Assembly: GCA_002361485.1 (NCBI GenBank)
Contig: DESZ01000031.1
Span: 50,222 to 114,221, forward strand
Length of the DNA: 64,000 bases
Reading direction: 5' to 3'
From: Cyanobacteria bacterium UBA3301
GTDB lineage: Bacteria > Cyanobacteriota > Vampirovibrionia > Gastranaerophilales > Gastranaerophilaceae
The position numbers and the translations under genes are program-made. Under the pieces are notes generated by a model, which did not search any database, was not told where the DNA came from, and saw only the letters and a list, made by a program, of their open reading frames with translations. Below, one piece after another: positions 18,024-26,793 of the stretch. The stretch's first letter is position 1; each line of letters starts with the position of its first letter.

Positions 18024-18950
18024 TTATTCTTCGGGTTCTTGCGGTTTATCTTTAGCTTCATCTTCTTTTTGTTTTAATTTAAAATAGTTTACCTTATCCC
18101 AGCTCAAATCAACATACTTAACTTCCCCATCCACCTCGCTAATTTGAGGAAGGATTGTGTATATTCTTTTAATACGCTCAAAAACAAGACTATCTAACAC
18201 CCCAAGTCTTATATTGGTGGATTCTATTTTTACATACACATCATTAGGATCGCGCATATCGATATATTGAACTTTTTCAGAGGAATATGCTTCTACGGCT
18301 TTGACTATTTTTTCAATATTATCTATGCGTTTCACATCCCAATCTTTTACCTGTTTTACATCTTTTGTTAAAATTTTCAATGCCGAACCGCTCTCTGATA
18401 AAGGCATATATATTTTATCCGTCACCCAAATTCCGTCTGTTGTTATAAACGAAACAGGTTTTGCATTTAAATCAGTTTTTATTACAAGCGCAGGAATTCT
18501 TTCGCGAATAATTATTTGAATTCTTGCAGGGAAGCCGTAACGCCTTATATAAACATTTTTTATAACAGGGATTTTAAACAATTCACGTTTTATATCTTTT
18601 ACGCCCATCATAAAAATAGGTACATGAACAACTTTAATATTTTTCAGCGAATTATATATAGTTTGTTTCGGAACAAGGTAATTATTAATTATTTCAATAT
18701 TATTTTCATTCGGAGCAGAAAAAGTATCAGGCGCGAGATACCATTGCGGAAGTTTTACAAAGAAATACGCACCCGTAACAAGAAGAACAAAAAGAATAAA
18801 GCGTAAAAAAGATTTCAAACGTTTTAATCTTTTACGTTTTTTTCTTACATAACGCTCCTTTTGCTTACGACGCATAGAATGCTTGCCTTCTGCAATTGCA
18901 GCTTCGTAATTTTTTATTTGTTCTTTTTCGTTTTGCTCGTTTTGTTCCAT
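18024..18950 (-). CDS. ftsQ: Cell division protein FtsQ
   Basis: 308 residues. A basic cytoplasmic head (KERYVRKKRKRLKRLK), one membrane helix (FLRFILFVLLVTGAYFFV, about 48-65), then a POTRA-like domain (IKRELFKIPVIKNVYIRRYGFPARIQIIIRERIP region) and the FtsQ beta domain. An acidic, Lys-rich tail ends the protein. It links divisome proteins in the periplasm. The start overlaps the ddl stop by one base. The order murB-ddl-ftsQ is the classical division/wall cluster order, but ftsA and ftsZ do not follow here. Confidence 0.9.
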   Translation of the reverse strand: MEQNEQNEKEQIKNYEAAIAEGKHSMRRKQKERYVRKKRKRLKRLKSFLRFILFVLLVTGAYFFVKLPQWYLAPDTFSAPNENNIEIINNYLVPKQTIYNSLKNIKVVHVPIFMMGVKDIKRELFKIPVIKNVYIRRYGFPARIQIIIRERIPALVIKTDLNAKPVSFITTDGIWVTDKIYMPLSESGSALKILTKDVKQVKDWDVKRIDNIEKIVKAVEAYSSEKVQYIDMRDPNDVYVKIESTNIRLGVLDSLVFERIKRIYTILPQISEVDGEVKYVDLSWDKVNYFKLKQKEDEAKDKPQEPEE

Positions 18951-19903
18951 TACTTGTTTAACCCAGCACCGTTTAATATTATCTGTACCAAATCATCATA
19001 ACTTATACCCATAACTTTTGATTGGGCAGGTAAATCACTTGTTTCCGTCATACCGGGAGAAGTATTTATCTCAATTACATAAGGAATACCATCCTTACCT
19101 ATCATAAAATCTACTCTTGAAACCCCGCGGCAACCTGCGATTTCATGAGCTTTTACAGCAATTGTTTTTGTTCTTTCGGTTAATTCCGGACTCAATTTTG
19201 CAGGCAAAATAAATTCAGACATCCCAACGGTATACTTGGCTTCAAAATCATACCATTCGTTCTTCGGTCTGATTTCTAAAATTTCTGTTGCAAAATTTTT
19301 TCCGTCTTGTTCTAATACACCGACCGTAACAAAAACTCCGTCAATAAATTCTTCTATCAAAACATCGTCATTATATTTTACTGCCTCGTCATAGGCAGGC
19401 TTCAAATCTTCTTTTGAATTAACTTTTGTCATCCCAAAGCTTGAGCCTTCCGATACAGGTTTCGTTATAACAGGGAATTTCAAATCAGCGGTTTTTTCGG
19501 ATAAATTTTCACCTTTTTTTATAAAAGCTGATTTTGCCATTGGAATATCCTGACAAGTCGAAAGAATACGTTTTGTGTACTCTTTATTCATACAAACAGC
19601 AGAACTCATGACTCCGCAGCCTGTATAAGGGATTTTCAGAATTTCTAAAATACCTTGAATACACCCGTCTTCACCGTATTTGCCATGAAGTGCGTTGTAG
19701 GCATAATCATATTTACCTTCTTTTAATTTTGATGCTATATTTTCATCAACCTCTACAAGTTCGGCATTATTATAGCCTAATCTTTTTAACGCATCATAAC
19801 AACCTTTACCTGAGCGTCTTGAAACCTCCGCTTCTGAAGACATTCCTCCGCATAATACGGCTATTTTTGATGATTTATCTACTTTTGAACTAATTTCTGC
19901 CAT
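18950..19903 (-). CDS. ddl: D-alanine--D-alanine ligase
   Basis: 317 residues, an ATP-grasp enzyme that makes the D-Ala-D-Ala dipeptide for peptidoglycan. The N-terminal motif VLCGGMSSEAEVSRRSG, the substrate loop HGKYGEDG, the glycine loop GSSFGM, and the metal-site end VIEINTSPGMTETSDLP are visible. The ATG has GAGGAA upstream and lies 25 nt inside the end of murB. Cytoplasmic. Confidence 0.97.
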   Translation of the reverse strand: MAEISSKVDKSSKIAVLCGGMSSEAEVSRRSGKGCYDALKRLGYNNAELVEVDENIASKLKEGKYDYAYNALHGKYGEDGCIQGILEILKIPYTGCGVMSSAVCMNKEYTKRILSTCQDIPMAKSAFIKKGENLSEKTADLKFPVITKPVSEGSSFGMTKVNSKEDLKPAYDEAVKYNDDVLIEEFIDGVFVTVGVLEQDGKNFATEILEIRPKNEWYDFEAKYTVGMSEFILPAKLSPELTERTKTIAVKAHEIAGCRGVSRVDFMIGKDGIPYVIEINTSPGMTETSDLPAQSKVMGISYDDLVQIILNGAGLNK

Positions 19904-20781
19904 AATTTTATTTCCTCTTTACTCTTATTACCCAAATATTTTATTTCTGGTTCCAAATCTATATTATACATTTCTTTTACTCTTTGTTTCAATTCAGTCA
20001 TTAGCCTTAACACATCTGTTGAAGTACCGTTGCCGGAATTTACAATAAAATTTGAATGATTACGCCAAACGTGAGCGCCACCGATTGATATTTCTTTTGC
20101 TCCGACACTTTCCAACAATCTGCCCGCAGGATTACCTGCAGGATTTTTAAATATACTCCCGCAATTTGGCAGAACCAATGACGGTTGATGCTTTCTGCGA
20201 AAATCTAAATTTTCTTCCATCTGTTTTTTTATTTCTTCGGAATTTTTAGTGATTAAATTAAACTCCGCACGTAAAACAACCAAATCATCCCTTTGACAAC
20301 GAGATGTTCTGTAATCAAATCCCATTTCATCTTTTTTATATGTTCTTAAACCGATTTTGCGAGAATAACATAAAACAGAAACTAAATTATCACTTATACA
20401 CTGTCCGCTCGCCGAAGCATTCATATAAACCTCACCGCCGACAGAACCGGGGAAACCTATCATAAATTCTAAACCGGACAAACCGGAGCTGCAAACTTCC
20501 TGCGACAATTTAGGACCCTTTACCCCGCAATCCGCCGTAACTTTTGTTCCGTCAATAGTAATATTATCCATCTTAGAGGTTAAGATTACCCTGCCTTCAT
20601 AGCCCGAAGAAGATATCAATGTGTTTGATAAATTCCCTAATACGGGAATATTGGGGTACTTTTGTAAAAGATGAACAAAATCATCAACATTATCAGGGAA
20701 AAATACTTCATCTATTTTTCCGCCGATTTTAAATGTTGTATAATTTTTTATATCAAAATTTTTTTCAATACAATCTGTCAT
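19879..20781 (-). CDS. murB: UDP-N-acetylenolpyruvoylglucosamine reductase
   Basis: 300 residues. FAD-binding domain with NYTTFKIGGKIDEVFFPDN, the GLEFMIGFPGSVGG loop, an active-site region LPNCGSIFKNPAGNPAGRLLE, and a C-terminal E in LEPEIKYLG. It reduces the enolpyruvyl group to form UDP-MurNAc using NADPH. First gene of the envelope operon murB-ddl-ftsQ-(polyprenyl synthase)-lepB. A TATAAT-like element is visible near 20814-20820 on the minus strand, without a convincing -35 box. The murC gene often found before it is replaced here by the 445-bp structured element. Confidence 0.96.
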   Translation of the reverse strand: MTDCIEKNFDIKNYTTFKIGGKIDEVFFPDNVDDFVHLLQKYPNIPVLGNLSNTLISSSGYEGRVILTSKMDNITIDGTKVTADCGVKGPKLSQEVCSSGLSGLEFMIGFPGSVGGEVYMNASASGQCISDNLVSVLCYSRKIGLRTYKKDEMGFDYRTSRCQRDDLVVLRAEFNLITKNSEEIKKQMEENLDFRRKHQPSLVLPNCGSIFKNPAGNPAGRLLESVGAKEISIGGAHVWRNHSNFIVNSGNGTSTDVLRLMTELKQRVKEMYNIDLEPEIKYLGNKSKEEIKLWQKLVQK

Positions 20782-20904
20782 TTTATCTCGTGTTTTGCAC
20801 CAATATACAAGAATTATAATACAAAACTCGGGTTGTTGGTATATTTTATCATTTATTTACAATTGCCGCTAAAAAAATGTAGTATTAATTTGTGCATTTG
20901 ATAA

Positions 20905-21349
20905 AAATATACATTCCACATTTCTTTGACCGCAAAGAAACGTGGAGCAAAGAAACTCCTGCCCATCGCTCCGTTCACTAATAATCTGTAATGCTCGAAT
21001 ACAAAACGGACAACTCGCATTCGCTCAAACAAGTCCGTTTTTGAAGTTTTCTCGCATAACAATTATTGTTCACTGCGCGGAGGGCGAGGGGGCGGGGTAA
21101 ATGATACGGTGTTTCACTTAAAGCGTAACATTTTTCAAATGCGCGGCGTTGTTTTAGCCGCGCTGAAAGATTTTTGCCTGTTTTAGGCAAAAACACATTT
21201 TACCGCGTTAAGCGGTCTTGTGCAATGCCTTATGGCATTGCTGTGAATTAGCGAGTTTTTCTTTTTTGGTTCATTTTTTCTTTTTGCTTCAAGACAAAAA
21301 GAAAAAATGAACAAATAGCAATAAATGTGCATTATTTAAATGTATATTT
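20905..21349 (-). repeat. 445-bp multi-hairpin element, copy 1
   Basis: Gene-free island between murB and the 123-residue gene, richer in G+C than its surroundings. Perfect stems: 20921-20928 with 20933-20940 (TTTCTTTG/CAAAGAAA, extended by CCAC/GTGG); 21003-21011 with 21033-21041; 21222-21229 with 21234-21241 (GCAATGCC/GGCATTGC); 21269-21286 with 21295-21312 (18 bp). Ends carry an 11-bp inverted repeat, AAATATACATT at 20905-20915 and its complement at 21339-21349. Read on the minus strand, the order of hairpins and several loops match the copy at 51837-52281. Apparent ORFs inside are chance products of repeats. Confidence 0.8.
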
Positions 21350-21358
21350 ACTTTATGA

Positions 21359-21730
21359 TTACTTTATTATGTCTGCGGTTTCGTTAAACATAATCATATT
21401 AAAATCAGAATAAGTCATATTCGGATTATTTTTCATAAACTTCTTTACATCAAATTTTGATAAAAATTTATCTAATTTTTGTATAATTTTATCTTCTCCT
21501 TCGTGTTCAGATTTTAAACGCGAAATGTATTCATTTACCAAATATTTTATATCATCTTCAGATAAAACACCTTGCTGACTAATTGAAACTTCATCACCGT
21601 CATCATCTTCCAAATAATTTCTTTCCTCATCATCACGATTTTGCTGATGCTCACGCTTCTGTTCCTGACCTGTCGAAACTGCAGATTCTATTTTTTGACC
21701 AAAAGGATTGCGATTAACAAAATTGAACAT
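21359..21730 (-). CDS. Hypothetical acidic protein, 123 aa
   Basis: Not recognised. Residues 1-20 contain an N-terminal NRNPFG motif; 20-55 are a highly charged, probably disordered segment (EERNYLEDDDGDEVS); 55-123 are helical with LSEDDIKYLVNEYISRLK and a C-terminal SDFNMIMFNETADIIK. No signal peptide or membrane segment. An AAAGGG ribosome site precedes the ATG. Expressed alone on the minus strand, between a hairpin terminator and the multi-hairpin element. Confidence 0.7.
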   Translation of the reverse strand: MFNFVNRNPFGQKIESAVSTGQEQKREHQQNRDDEERNYLEDDDGDEVSISQQGVLSEDDIKYLVNEYISRLKSEHEGEDKIIQKLDKFLSKFDVKKFMKNNPNMTYSDFNMIMFNETADIIK

Positions 21731-21754
21731 AATTCTTACCCTTTCATATTAGAA

Positions 21755-21782
21755 AAGTACCGATATTATTATCGGTACTTTA
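21755..21782 (-). terminator. Candidate terminator after the endonuclease IV-like gene
   Basis: AAAGTACCGATA, loop TTAT, TATCGGTACTTT: a perfect 12-bp stem with a short U-run on the minus strand. It ends the 26148-to-21827 transcription unit and precedes the 123-residue gene. Confidence 0.65.
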
Positions 21783-21826
21783 GCAAATTTTCTTTAAAAA
21801 ATCAAATTGTTTCAATTATTAAAATT

Positions 21827-22666
21827 CTACAGGGAATAATAATAATCTCTTAAAATTTTCGTATCCGTTTCAATATTAGGGCTTTCACACACCAAAGCTC
21901 CTTTTACCCCAAAAGATTTCATTGCCTTCAACAAATCCTTATAATTCATATCAGCCTGCTCAAAAATTAAGTGGCGCTTTTCCCCCTTTGATGTGTATTC
22001 AATCCCTGCAAGATGTGCATGGAAATTTTCTATCGCTTCATTTCCTAATTCTGCTCCGATTCGTTCCAATATTTTGCAAAATTCATCATAAGTATTGTAT
22101 TCACCAGCAGTTCTTGCATGAATATGCGAAAAATCAACACATGGCAAAACCTGTTTAAATTCTTTTGATAAGCGGATTATCTCTTCATAATCTCCCCATT
22201 GAGTTGATTTTCCGGTAGTTTCAGGGCGAACCCAAACATCAATATTTTCTTTTTCCAATGCTTCTATTATTTTTTGAGTTTGAGCTTTAACCTGTTGATA
22301 AACGGTTTCCTTATCTCCGCCCATATAAAATGCCGCATGATAAGTTATACTATAGCCTCCAAAATCATTTGCTGCTTGCGCTGTTTCAATAATTCTTTGG
22401 ACACTTGCTTCAACTTTTTCTTCTTCTTTGGAGTTTAGGTTTATATAAAACGGTCCGTGTGAAGTCAATAAAAACCCTTGTTCTTGCGATATTTGTTTCA
22501 AAAATTGACGGGTTTCTTCACTCATGCGAACTCCGTGAACAAATTCGACCTCCAATCCGTCAAGTTTCATTTCTTTTAATATTTCAAAAGCTTTCGGATA
22601 CCCGCCTTTACCTGTTGATAAAGGCATGCCTGCCGTTAAAAAATTCAGTTTATCAGGTTTTATCAT
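21827..22666 (-). CDS. Endonuclease IV-like / AP endonuclease family 2 TIM-barrel protein
   Basis: 279 residues. The pattern of probable metal ligands follows the endonuclease IV/xylose-isomerase-like barrel: HGPFY, TYHAAFY, RPETTG, CVDFSHIHAR, NFHAHL, and a final CESP. Family members cut DNA at abasic sites with three zinc ions; others are sugar isomerases. The DNA-repair reading is favoured by the HGP, ETTG and DxxH pattern, but this is inference. It lies 10 nt after the small lipoprotein gene and is probably the last gene of an operon starting near 26148, followed by a hairpin terminator. Confidence 0.8.
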   Translation of the reverse strand: MIKPDKLNFLTAGMPLSTGKGGYPKAFEILKEMKLDGLEVEFVHGVRMSEETRQFLKQISQEQGFLLTSHGPFYINLNSKEEEKVEASVQRIIETAQAANDFGGYSITYHAAFYMGGDKETVYQQVKAQTQKIIEALEKENIDVWVRPETTGKSTQWGDYEEIIRLSKEFKQVLPCVDFSHIHARTAGEYNTYDEFCKILERIGAELGNEAIENFHAHLAGIEYTSKGEKRHLIFEQADMNYKDLLKAMKSFGVKGALVCESPNIETDTKILRDYYYSL

Positions 22667-22676
22667 ATTCCCCTCT

Positions 22677-23084
22677 TTAATTTCTTATGTAAAATTGGTT
22701 TGATGTCAGTAGTTTTGTCGGATTATCTTTTGAATAAACCTCCATCATATAAGCTCCCGCTTCTGTTAATACAATGTAATCGGTATAATAATATACCTGC
22801 TCATCGCGAACTTTTACCTGTTTACCCCAGACTAAATCATAACCCAAACGCTCATGTTTACCCAATTTGAATACTTGGATTAAAAGTCGTTTGGTTTCAA
22901 CTGTTTTGGGTGTTGTAACAAGATAATATATTCTTTCGCCGGGTTTAAATACATTTGAAGTTTCTGTCATTGTATTTTCATCAAACGGATATCTGTTAAA
23001 CAGTATGTACGATTGCGCATTATCACAAGCGCAGGTGAAAATTACAACGAACAATGTCACTATAAGTAAAAGAAATTTTTTCAT
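22677..23084 (-). CDS. Small putative lipoprotein, 135 aa
   Basis: Begins with a hydrophobic signal (MKKFLLLIVTLFVVIF) ending in TCAC, a possible lipobox with Cys near residue 19. The mature part is beta-rich, with an extracellular-type pattern (ERIYYLVTTPKTVETKRLLIQVF, YYYTDYIVLTEAGAYMMEVYS). No known family recognised. It lies 4 nt after the TPR gene and 10 nt before the endonuclease IV-like gene, so it is cotranscribed and probably sits with the TPR protein on the outer side of the membrane. Confidence 0.78.
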   Translation of the reverse strand: MKKFLLLIVTLFVVIFTCACDNAQSYILFNRYPFDENTMTETSNVFKPGERIYYLVTTPKTVETKRLLIQVFKLGKHERLGYDLVWGKQVKVRDEQVYYYTDYIVLTEAGAYMMEVYSKDNPTKLLTSNQFYIRN

Positions 23085-23088
23085 AATT

Positions 23089-25203
23089 TTATTGCAACTG
23101 TTTTATCTTATCTTCAACTGTGTTTATTAATTCTTTATCGTTATTATGCTTTATAAAGGTTTTATAACTCTTAACGGCCTCTGCTTTTTTACCCTGATGT
23201 TCAAAAGCCATACCTAAAGCATAATATGCATATCCGAAATTATAATCCCCGTCTAAATCAATAACCTGCTCAAAACATTTTTGAGATTCCACAAGATTAT
23301 TATCATTTGCGTAAGCCAAACCCAAATTAAACCACCCGTCAGTATAATCAGGATTTACAATAATAGATTTTTGATAATAATTAATTGCCTTAGTATTATC
23401 CTCTTTGAGTTTGTATATATTACCTATTTTTAATAATGTCACCGCATCATTAGGAATAAGCTGTAATGCATCTTGATAATTCTTCACCGCAGCATCATAG
23501 TTATTACCTTTATAATTTTTATCACCTTCCAAAATCAATTCTTCGTTTTTCTTTGTAACAACATCATTAGGTTTTGTGACAGATGAAGTTTCTGTTGATT
23601 TTTTCGGTTCAACTTTTGGTTGTTCTTTCGGTTGAGATTCTGTTTTGACCGCCGATGAATTATCTACAGAGATATTTATTGACGGCAAATCTCCGGATTT
23701 TCCGGTAGCGGTAGAATGAGGGCTGTACAATACCGAAATAAATTCACTATATTCCGCACTATAATTTGTTCTTTCAGGATTTATCGTAATTGCTTTTTCG
23801 TAATTTTCGGAAGCCTTGGTGTTATCGCCATCTGCTCTATACGCACGAGCAAGCCCAAAATATACATGCCCGTCAGCATATCCGCCCTTTAAAGCTTCTT
23901 TAAATAAAGATATTGCATCTTTTGTTTCGCCGATATCAACAAGTTCATGACCTCTTGCAACAAGCGCATTATTCAAATTATCCTTAATCGAACGCTCATT
24001 TTTTATTTCCAGCAAATCTTTATATATTGCAATCGCATCATCGTATTTTTTTAATGCGTGAAAAGCCAAAGCTTTATTAAATTTTACATTAAAATCATTC
24101 GGTTCTGACTCTAAAACTTCATCATAATATTTTAAAGCATTTGCATAATCTTTATTGTTATGATAACAATTTGCAATATTTTTCTTAATATCAACATTTG
24201 ATGAGTCTTTTGATAATGCGATTAAATAATTTTCCAAAGCCTTGTCATAATTTTTCAATTTCAAATAAACATTAGCAAGATGTTCATACCCGTTTATATC
24301 ATTAGGAAAAGCCTTAATATACATATTATATTGCTCGACTGATTCTGTATTTTTGTTCATATCAGCAAGCAAATCAGCATAATCGAGACGAACGGTATTC
24401 AAATTCGGAACATTTTTTAACACTATTTGATACTGTTCATAAGACATATCATTTTTACCCAAATCCTGATAAGCCTGAGCCAAACCCAAATGTGCAGAGT
24501 CATTTTCGGAATTGATTTCTATTGATTTTTCCAAAAATTCTATTGCTTTTTCAGGATTTTCGGTATTTAGCATTACCATACCATATTCGTAATAATGTTT
24601 GAAATTATCAGGATTTTTATCATATATTATTTGATATTGCTTTTGTGCATTCTGATAATCTTTTACAGCAAGATAAGAGGCTGCAAGATTTTCTCTTGCA
24701 TCATTATGTCCTGAATATGTTTCCAAAAAATCGTTGTAATTTTTTATTGCTTCTTTGTAATTTCTCAATTGATACTGGACGTTGCCAAGGTTAAAATAGT
24801 TATATTTATATTCGGGGAAAATATCCAAAGCCTTTGAATACGCTTCAAGAGCTTGCTTATATTTACCTTGATTTTCATATATAGAACCTATGCTTATATA
24901 AATAAAAGCGTCATCAGGATTAAGTTCTATAACTTTATTATAAGTTTCTAAAGCCTTGTCGAATTCATCAATTTCAGCATAAATACCCGCAAGCTTTGTG
25001 TATAACATAGTGTCTGAATCAGAAATTTTGATAGCTTGTTCTAATTTTGAAATGGCTTCTTTCAAATCCTGTTGATGCTCAGCACTGCATGCCTCCTGAT
25101 ATAACGCGCTGGCCTCAGGCGTCATAAACGCATTTGCCTGCGTGCCATAGAATACCAATGATGAAATTAAAATTGCAGTTAAAAATTTATTAGATATTTT
25201 CAT
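23089..25203 (-). CDS. Exported TPR-repeat protein
   Basis: 704 residues. A signal peptide (about 1-25, cleaving near TQANA) is followed by a long array of 34-residue tetratricopeptide repeats at about 30-480, with repeats of the type A.Y..GNVYENQGKYKQALE and NPDD. A Pro/Lys/Ser/Thr-rich linker (about 515-555) separates it from a second TPR block (555-700). Such arrays are scaffolds for protein complexes; partners are not predictable. ATG at 25203 follows a weak site. Starts 33 nt after the pterin-binding gene and is followed by the lipoprotein gene 4 nt away. Confidence 0.9.
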   Translation of the reverse strand: MKISNKFLTAILISSLVFYGTQANAFMTPEASALYQEACSAEHQQDLKEAISKLEQAIKISDSDTMLYTKLAGIYAEIDEFDKALETYNKVIELNPDDAFIYISIGSIYENQGKYKQALEAYSKALDIFPEYKYNYFNLGNVQYQLRNYKEAIKNYNDFLETYSGHNDARENLAASYLAVKDYQNAQKQYQIIYDKNPDNFKHYYEYGMVMLNTENPEKAIEFLEKSIEINSENDSAHLGLAQAYQDLGKNDMSYEQYQIVLKNVPNLNTVRLDYADLLADMNKNTESVEQYNMYIKAFPNDINGYEHLANVYLKLKNYDKALENYLIALSKDSSNVDIKKNIANCYHNNKDYANALKYYDEVLESEPNDFNVKFNKALAFHALKKYDDAIAIYKDLLEIKNERSIKDNLNNALVARGHELVDIGETKDAISLFKEALKGGYADGHVYFGLARAYRADGDNTKASENYEKAITINPERTNYSAEYSEFISVLYSPHSTATGKSGDLPSINISVDNSSAVKTESQPKEQPKVEPKKSTETSSVTKPNDVVTKKNEELILEGDKNYKGNNYDAAVKNYQDALQLIPNDAVTLLKIGNIYKLKEDNTKAINYYQKSIIVNPDYTDGWFNLGLAYANDNNLVESQKCFEQVIDLDGDYNFGYAYYALGMAFEHQGKKAEAVKSYKTFIKHNNDKELINTVEDKIKQLQ

Positions 25204-25236
25204 TTTTTCAACACAACCTCATACTAAATGCTTTAT

Positions 25237-26148
25237 TTAGATTTGTAGAAAACTGTCAGTATAGATTTTTTTGTTTAACAATAATTCTACAGTTTTAATA
25301 ATATTATCTTGTTCAATATTGTCATGATTAAAATCTACATCTTCCAATTCACCAAAACATTGTACCATATTTACAAGATTTATGTACAAATTATCAACAT
25401 CAGATTGCGGATTGTTACATTCTAACATTTTGAATATTCTAAACAACTCCGTATCCTTTGCATCAAGAATTACACTTTTCAACCCAGCGCCGTACGCTAA
25501 AACCCCATAAACACGATTTATTAACGGCCTATATTCCTTCAAAGCACCATTTGAAACATTGGACAGGCCTACAACAGTATTTACTCCGCCTTCAAAACTT
25601 TCATCAATCATTTTTAAAGTATTCAAAGCCTCAACAGTTTGACTGCCATCAATTTTTACAGGCAAAACAAGCGGATCGAAAAATAATTTTTCAGGTGAAA
25701 TTCCTTTTTCCGTACAATACTCATAAATTTTTAAAACAAGCTCTAAACGTTCATCTGCCGTTTTCGGTATCCCTGTTTCTTTTGACATCGAAAGAGCAAC
25801 AAGATTACAGTTATATTCTAATGCCAAATTACAAAGCGGCTCAAGCTTATCTAAATCAGCAGATGTACTGTTAATAAAACACCCTGAAGCATCACCCATC
25901 AAACGTAAGCCGTCTTTTATCGCTTCAATATTTGACGAATCAAATGAAATATTCTTACCCTCGACTAATGGAATCAGCCATCGAAATACCGTGTCAAGTT
26001 TTCCTCTGGCAGGTCCGATATTCAAATCAATAACATCACAATTTTGCTGAATTTTTATCAAATTTTTAATAAAATTTTCATCTTTATTTTCTAATGCCTG
26101 ACGCACCGCTTTGGATATTATATGAATATTTTCGCCTATATAAATCAT
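25237..26148 (-). CDS. Pterin-binding methyltransferase (AcsE/MetH middle-domain type)
   Basis: 303 residues. TIM-barrel pterin-binding domain with IGENIHIISKAV at the start, CDVIDLNIGPA, SFDSSNIEAI, NSTS, and the VGLSNVSNG motif, as in methyltetrahydrofolate:corrinoid methyltransferases. It would transfer the N5-methyl of methyl-THF to a cobalamin protein. The corrinoid partner is not in the window, and it lacks the cobalamin and homocysteine domains of MetH. It heads the operon with the TPR, lipoprotein and endonuclease IV-like genes. Dihydropteroate synthase is the alternative but fits less well. Confidence 0.85.
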   Translation of the reverse strand: MIYIGENIHIISKAVRQALENKDENFIKNLIKIQQNCDVIDLNIGPARGKLDTVFRWLIPLVEGKNISFDSSNIEAIKDGLRLMGDASGCFINSTSADLDKLEPLCNLALEYNCNLVALSMSKETGIPKTADERLELVLKIYEYCTEKGISPEKLFFDPLVLPVKIDGSQTVEALNTLKMIDESFEGGVNTVVGLSNVSNGALKEYRPLINRVYGVLAYGAGLKSVILDAKDTELFRIFKMLECNNPQSDVDNLYINLVNMVQCFGELEDVDFNHDNIEQDNIIKTVELLLNKKIYTDSFLQI

Positions 26149-26315
26149 ACAAAAATTTTATCATAAAAATTTTATTTTTTTACAAAAATTTTGATTTTAA
26201 TATACATAATTTATAAAAACAAAATCTCTTAACAAAAATTTACAATGTGAAACCCTTTATATTAGCAAAAAATGACATTTTTGTTTTTCTGTATATAGAA
26301 AAATTACCAATAACA

Positions 26316-26324
26316 TGTTATAAT
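26316..26324 (+). promoter_or_regulatory. Extended -10 promoter for the 52-residue gene
   Basis: TGTTATAAT (TGnTATAAT, extended -10) at 26316-26324, 46 nt before the ATG at 26370. No good -35 box at the usual distance, as expected for extended -10 promoters. Confidence 0.5.
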
Positions 26325-26369
26325 TAATACATAATATGGGGTCGGTAAAAAAATAAAAGGAGTGTGTTT

Positions 26370-26528
26370 ATGGCAAATGTTGTATCTGAAAAGGAAGTAA
26401 AAAAGATAAAATCACCGTTTGCGGATGAATTTGAAGATTACTTAAAGCATCAGTATGCTAAAACAACTTTTAATGGTACCGAAATTGAAACTTTTTCATG
26501 GTATAAAAAAGTTTTAGGACTTATGTAA
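26370..26528 (+). CDS. Orphan small protein, 52 aa
   Basis: Not recognised. Preceded by a strong AAAAGGAG site and an extended -10 promoter, and followed by an intrinsic terminator, so it is a self-contained unit. The peptide is soluble and charged: MANVVSEKEVKKIKSPFADE, then a central EDYLKHQYAKTTFNG and a C-terminal FSWYKKVLGLM. No membrane helix or Cys. Size and stand-alone expression suggest an abundant small regulator or binding protein, but no function is shown by the sequence. Confidence 0.75.
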   Translation: MANVVSEKEVKKIKSPFADEFEDYLKHQYAKTTFNGTEIETFSWYKKVLGLM

Positions 26529-26550
26529 AAACAAATTTATCAAACAAATA

Positions 26551-26579
26551 GAGCCGACTGATTATAAGCCGGCTTTTTT
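26551..26579 (+). terminator. Terminator of the 52-residue gene
   Basis: AGCCG (26552-26556) pairs with CGGCT (26570-26574), followed by six T. The stem is short but the U-run is good. Confidence 0.7.
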
Positions 26580-26793
26580 AATGTTTAACTGCAGACTAAA
26601 ATATATTTATAAGTCCGTAATTACGATTTGTAAAAGATTTAATATGCTTAGTCTATTTATATGTAATGTATTGATATACTTCCATACAATATAAATTGTT
26701 GATTGCTCTGAGCATAAATTTTTAATATATGTCCGAATTTGACAATGCCATACTATATTATGATTGTGTTAGAATAATTGTAAGGAGAACCAG

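Noticed and set aside
20853..21196. Two overlapping minus-strand frames of about 70 codons in the structured element
   Set aside because: They lie entirely inside hairpin repeats, have no ribosome site and unusual composition; the matching region of the other copy does not keep the frame.
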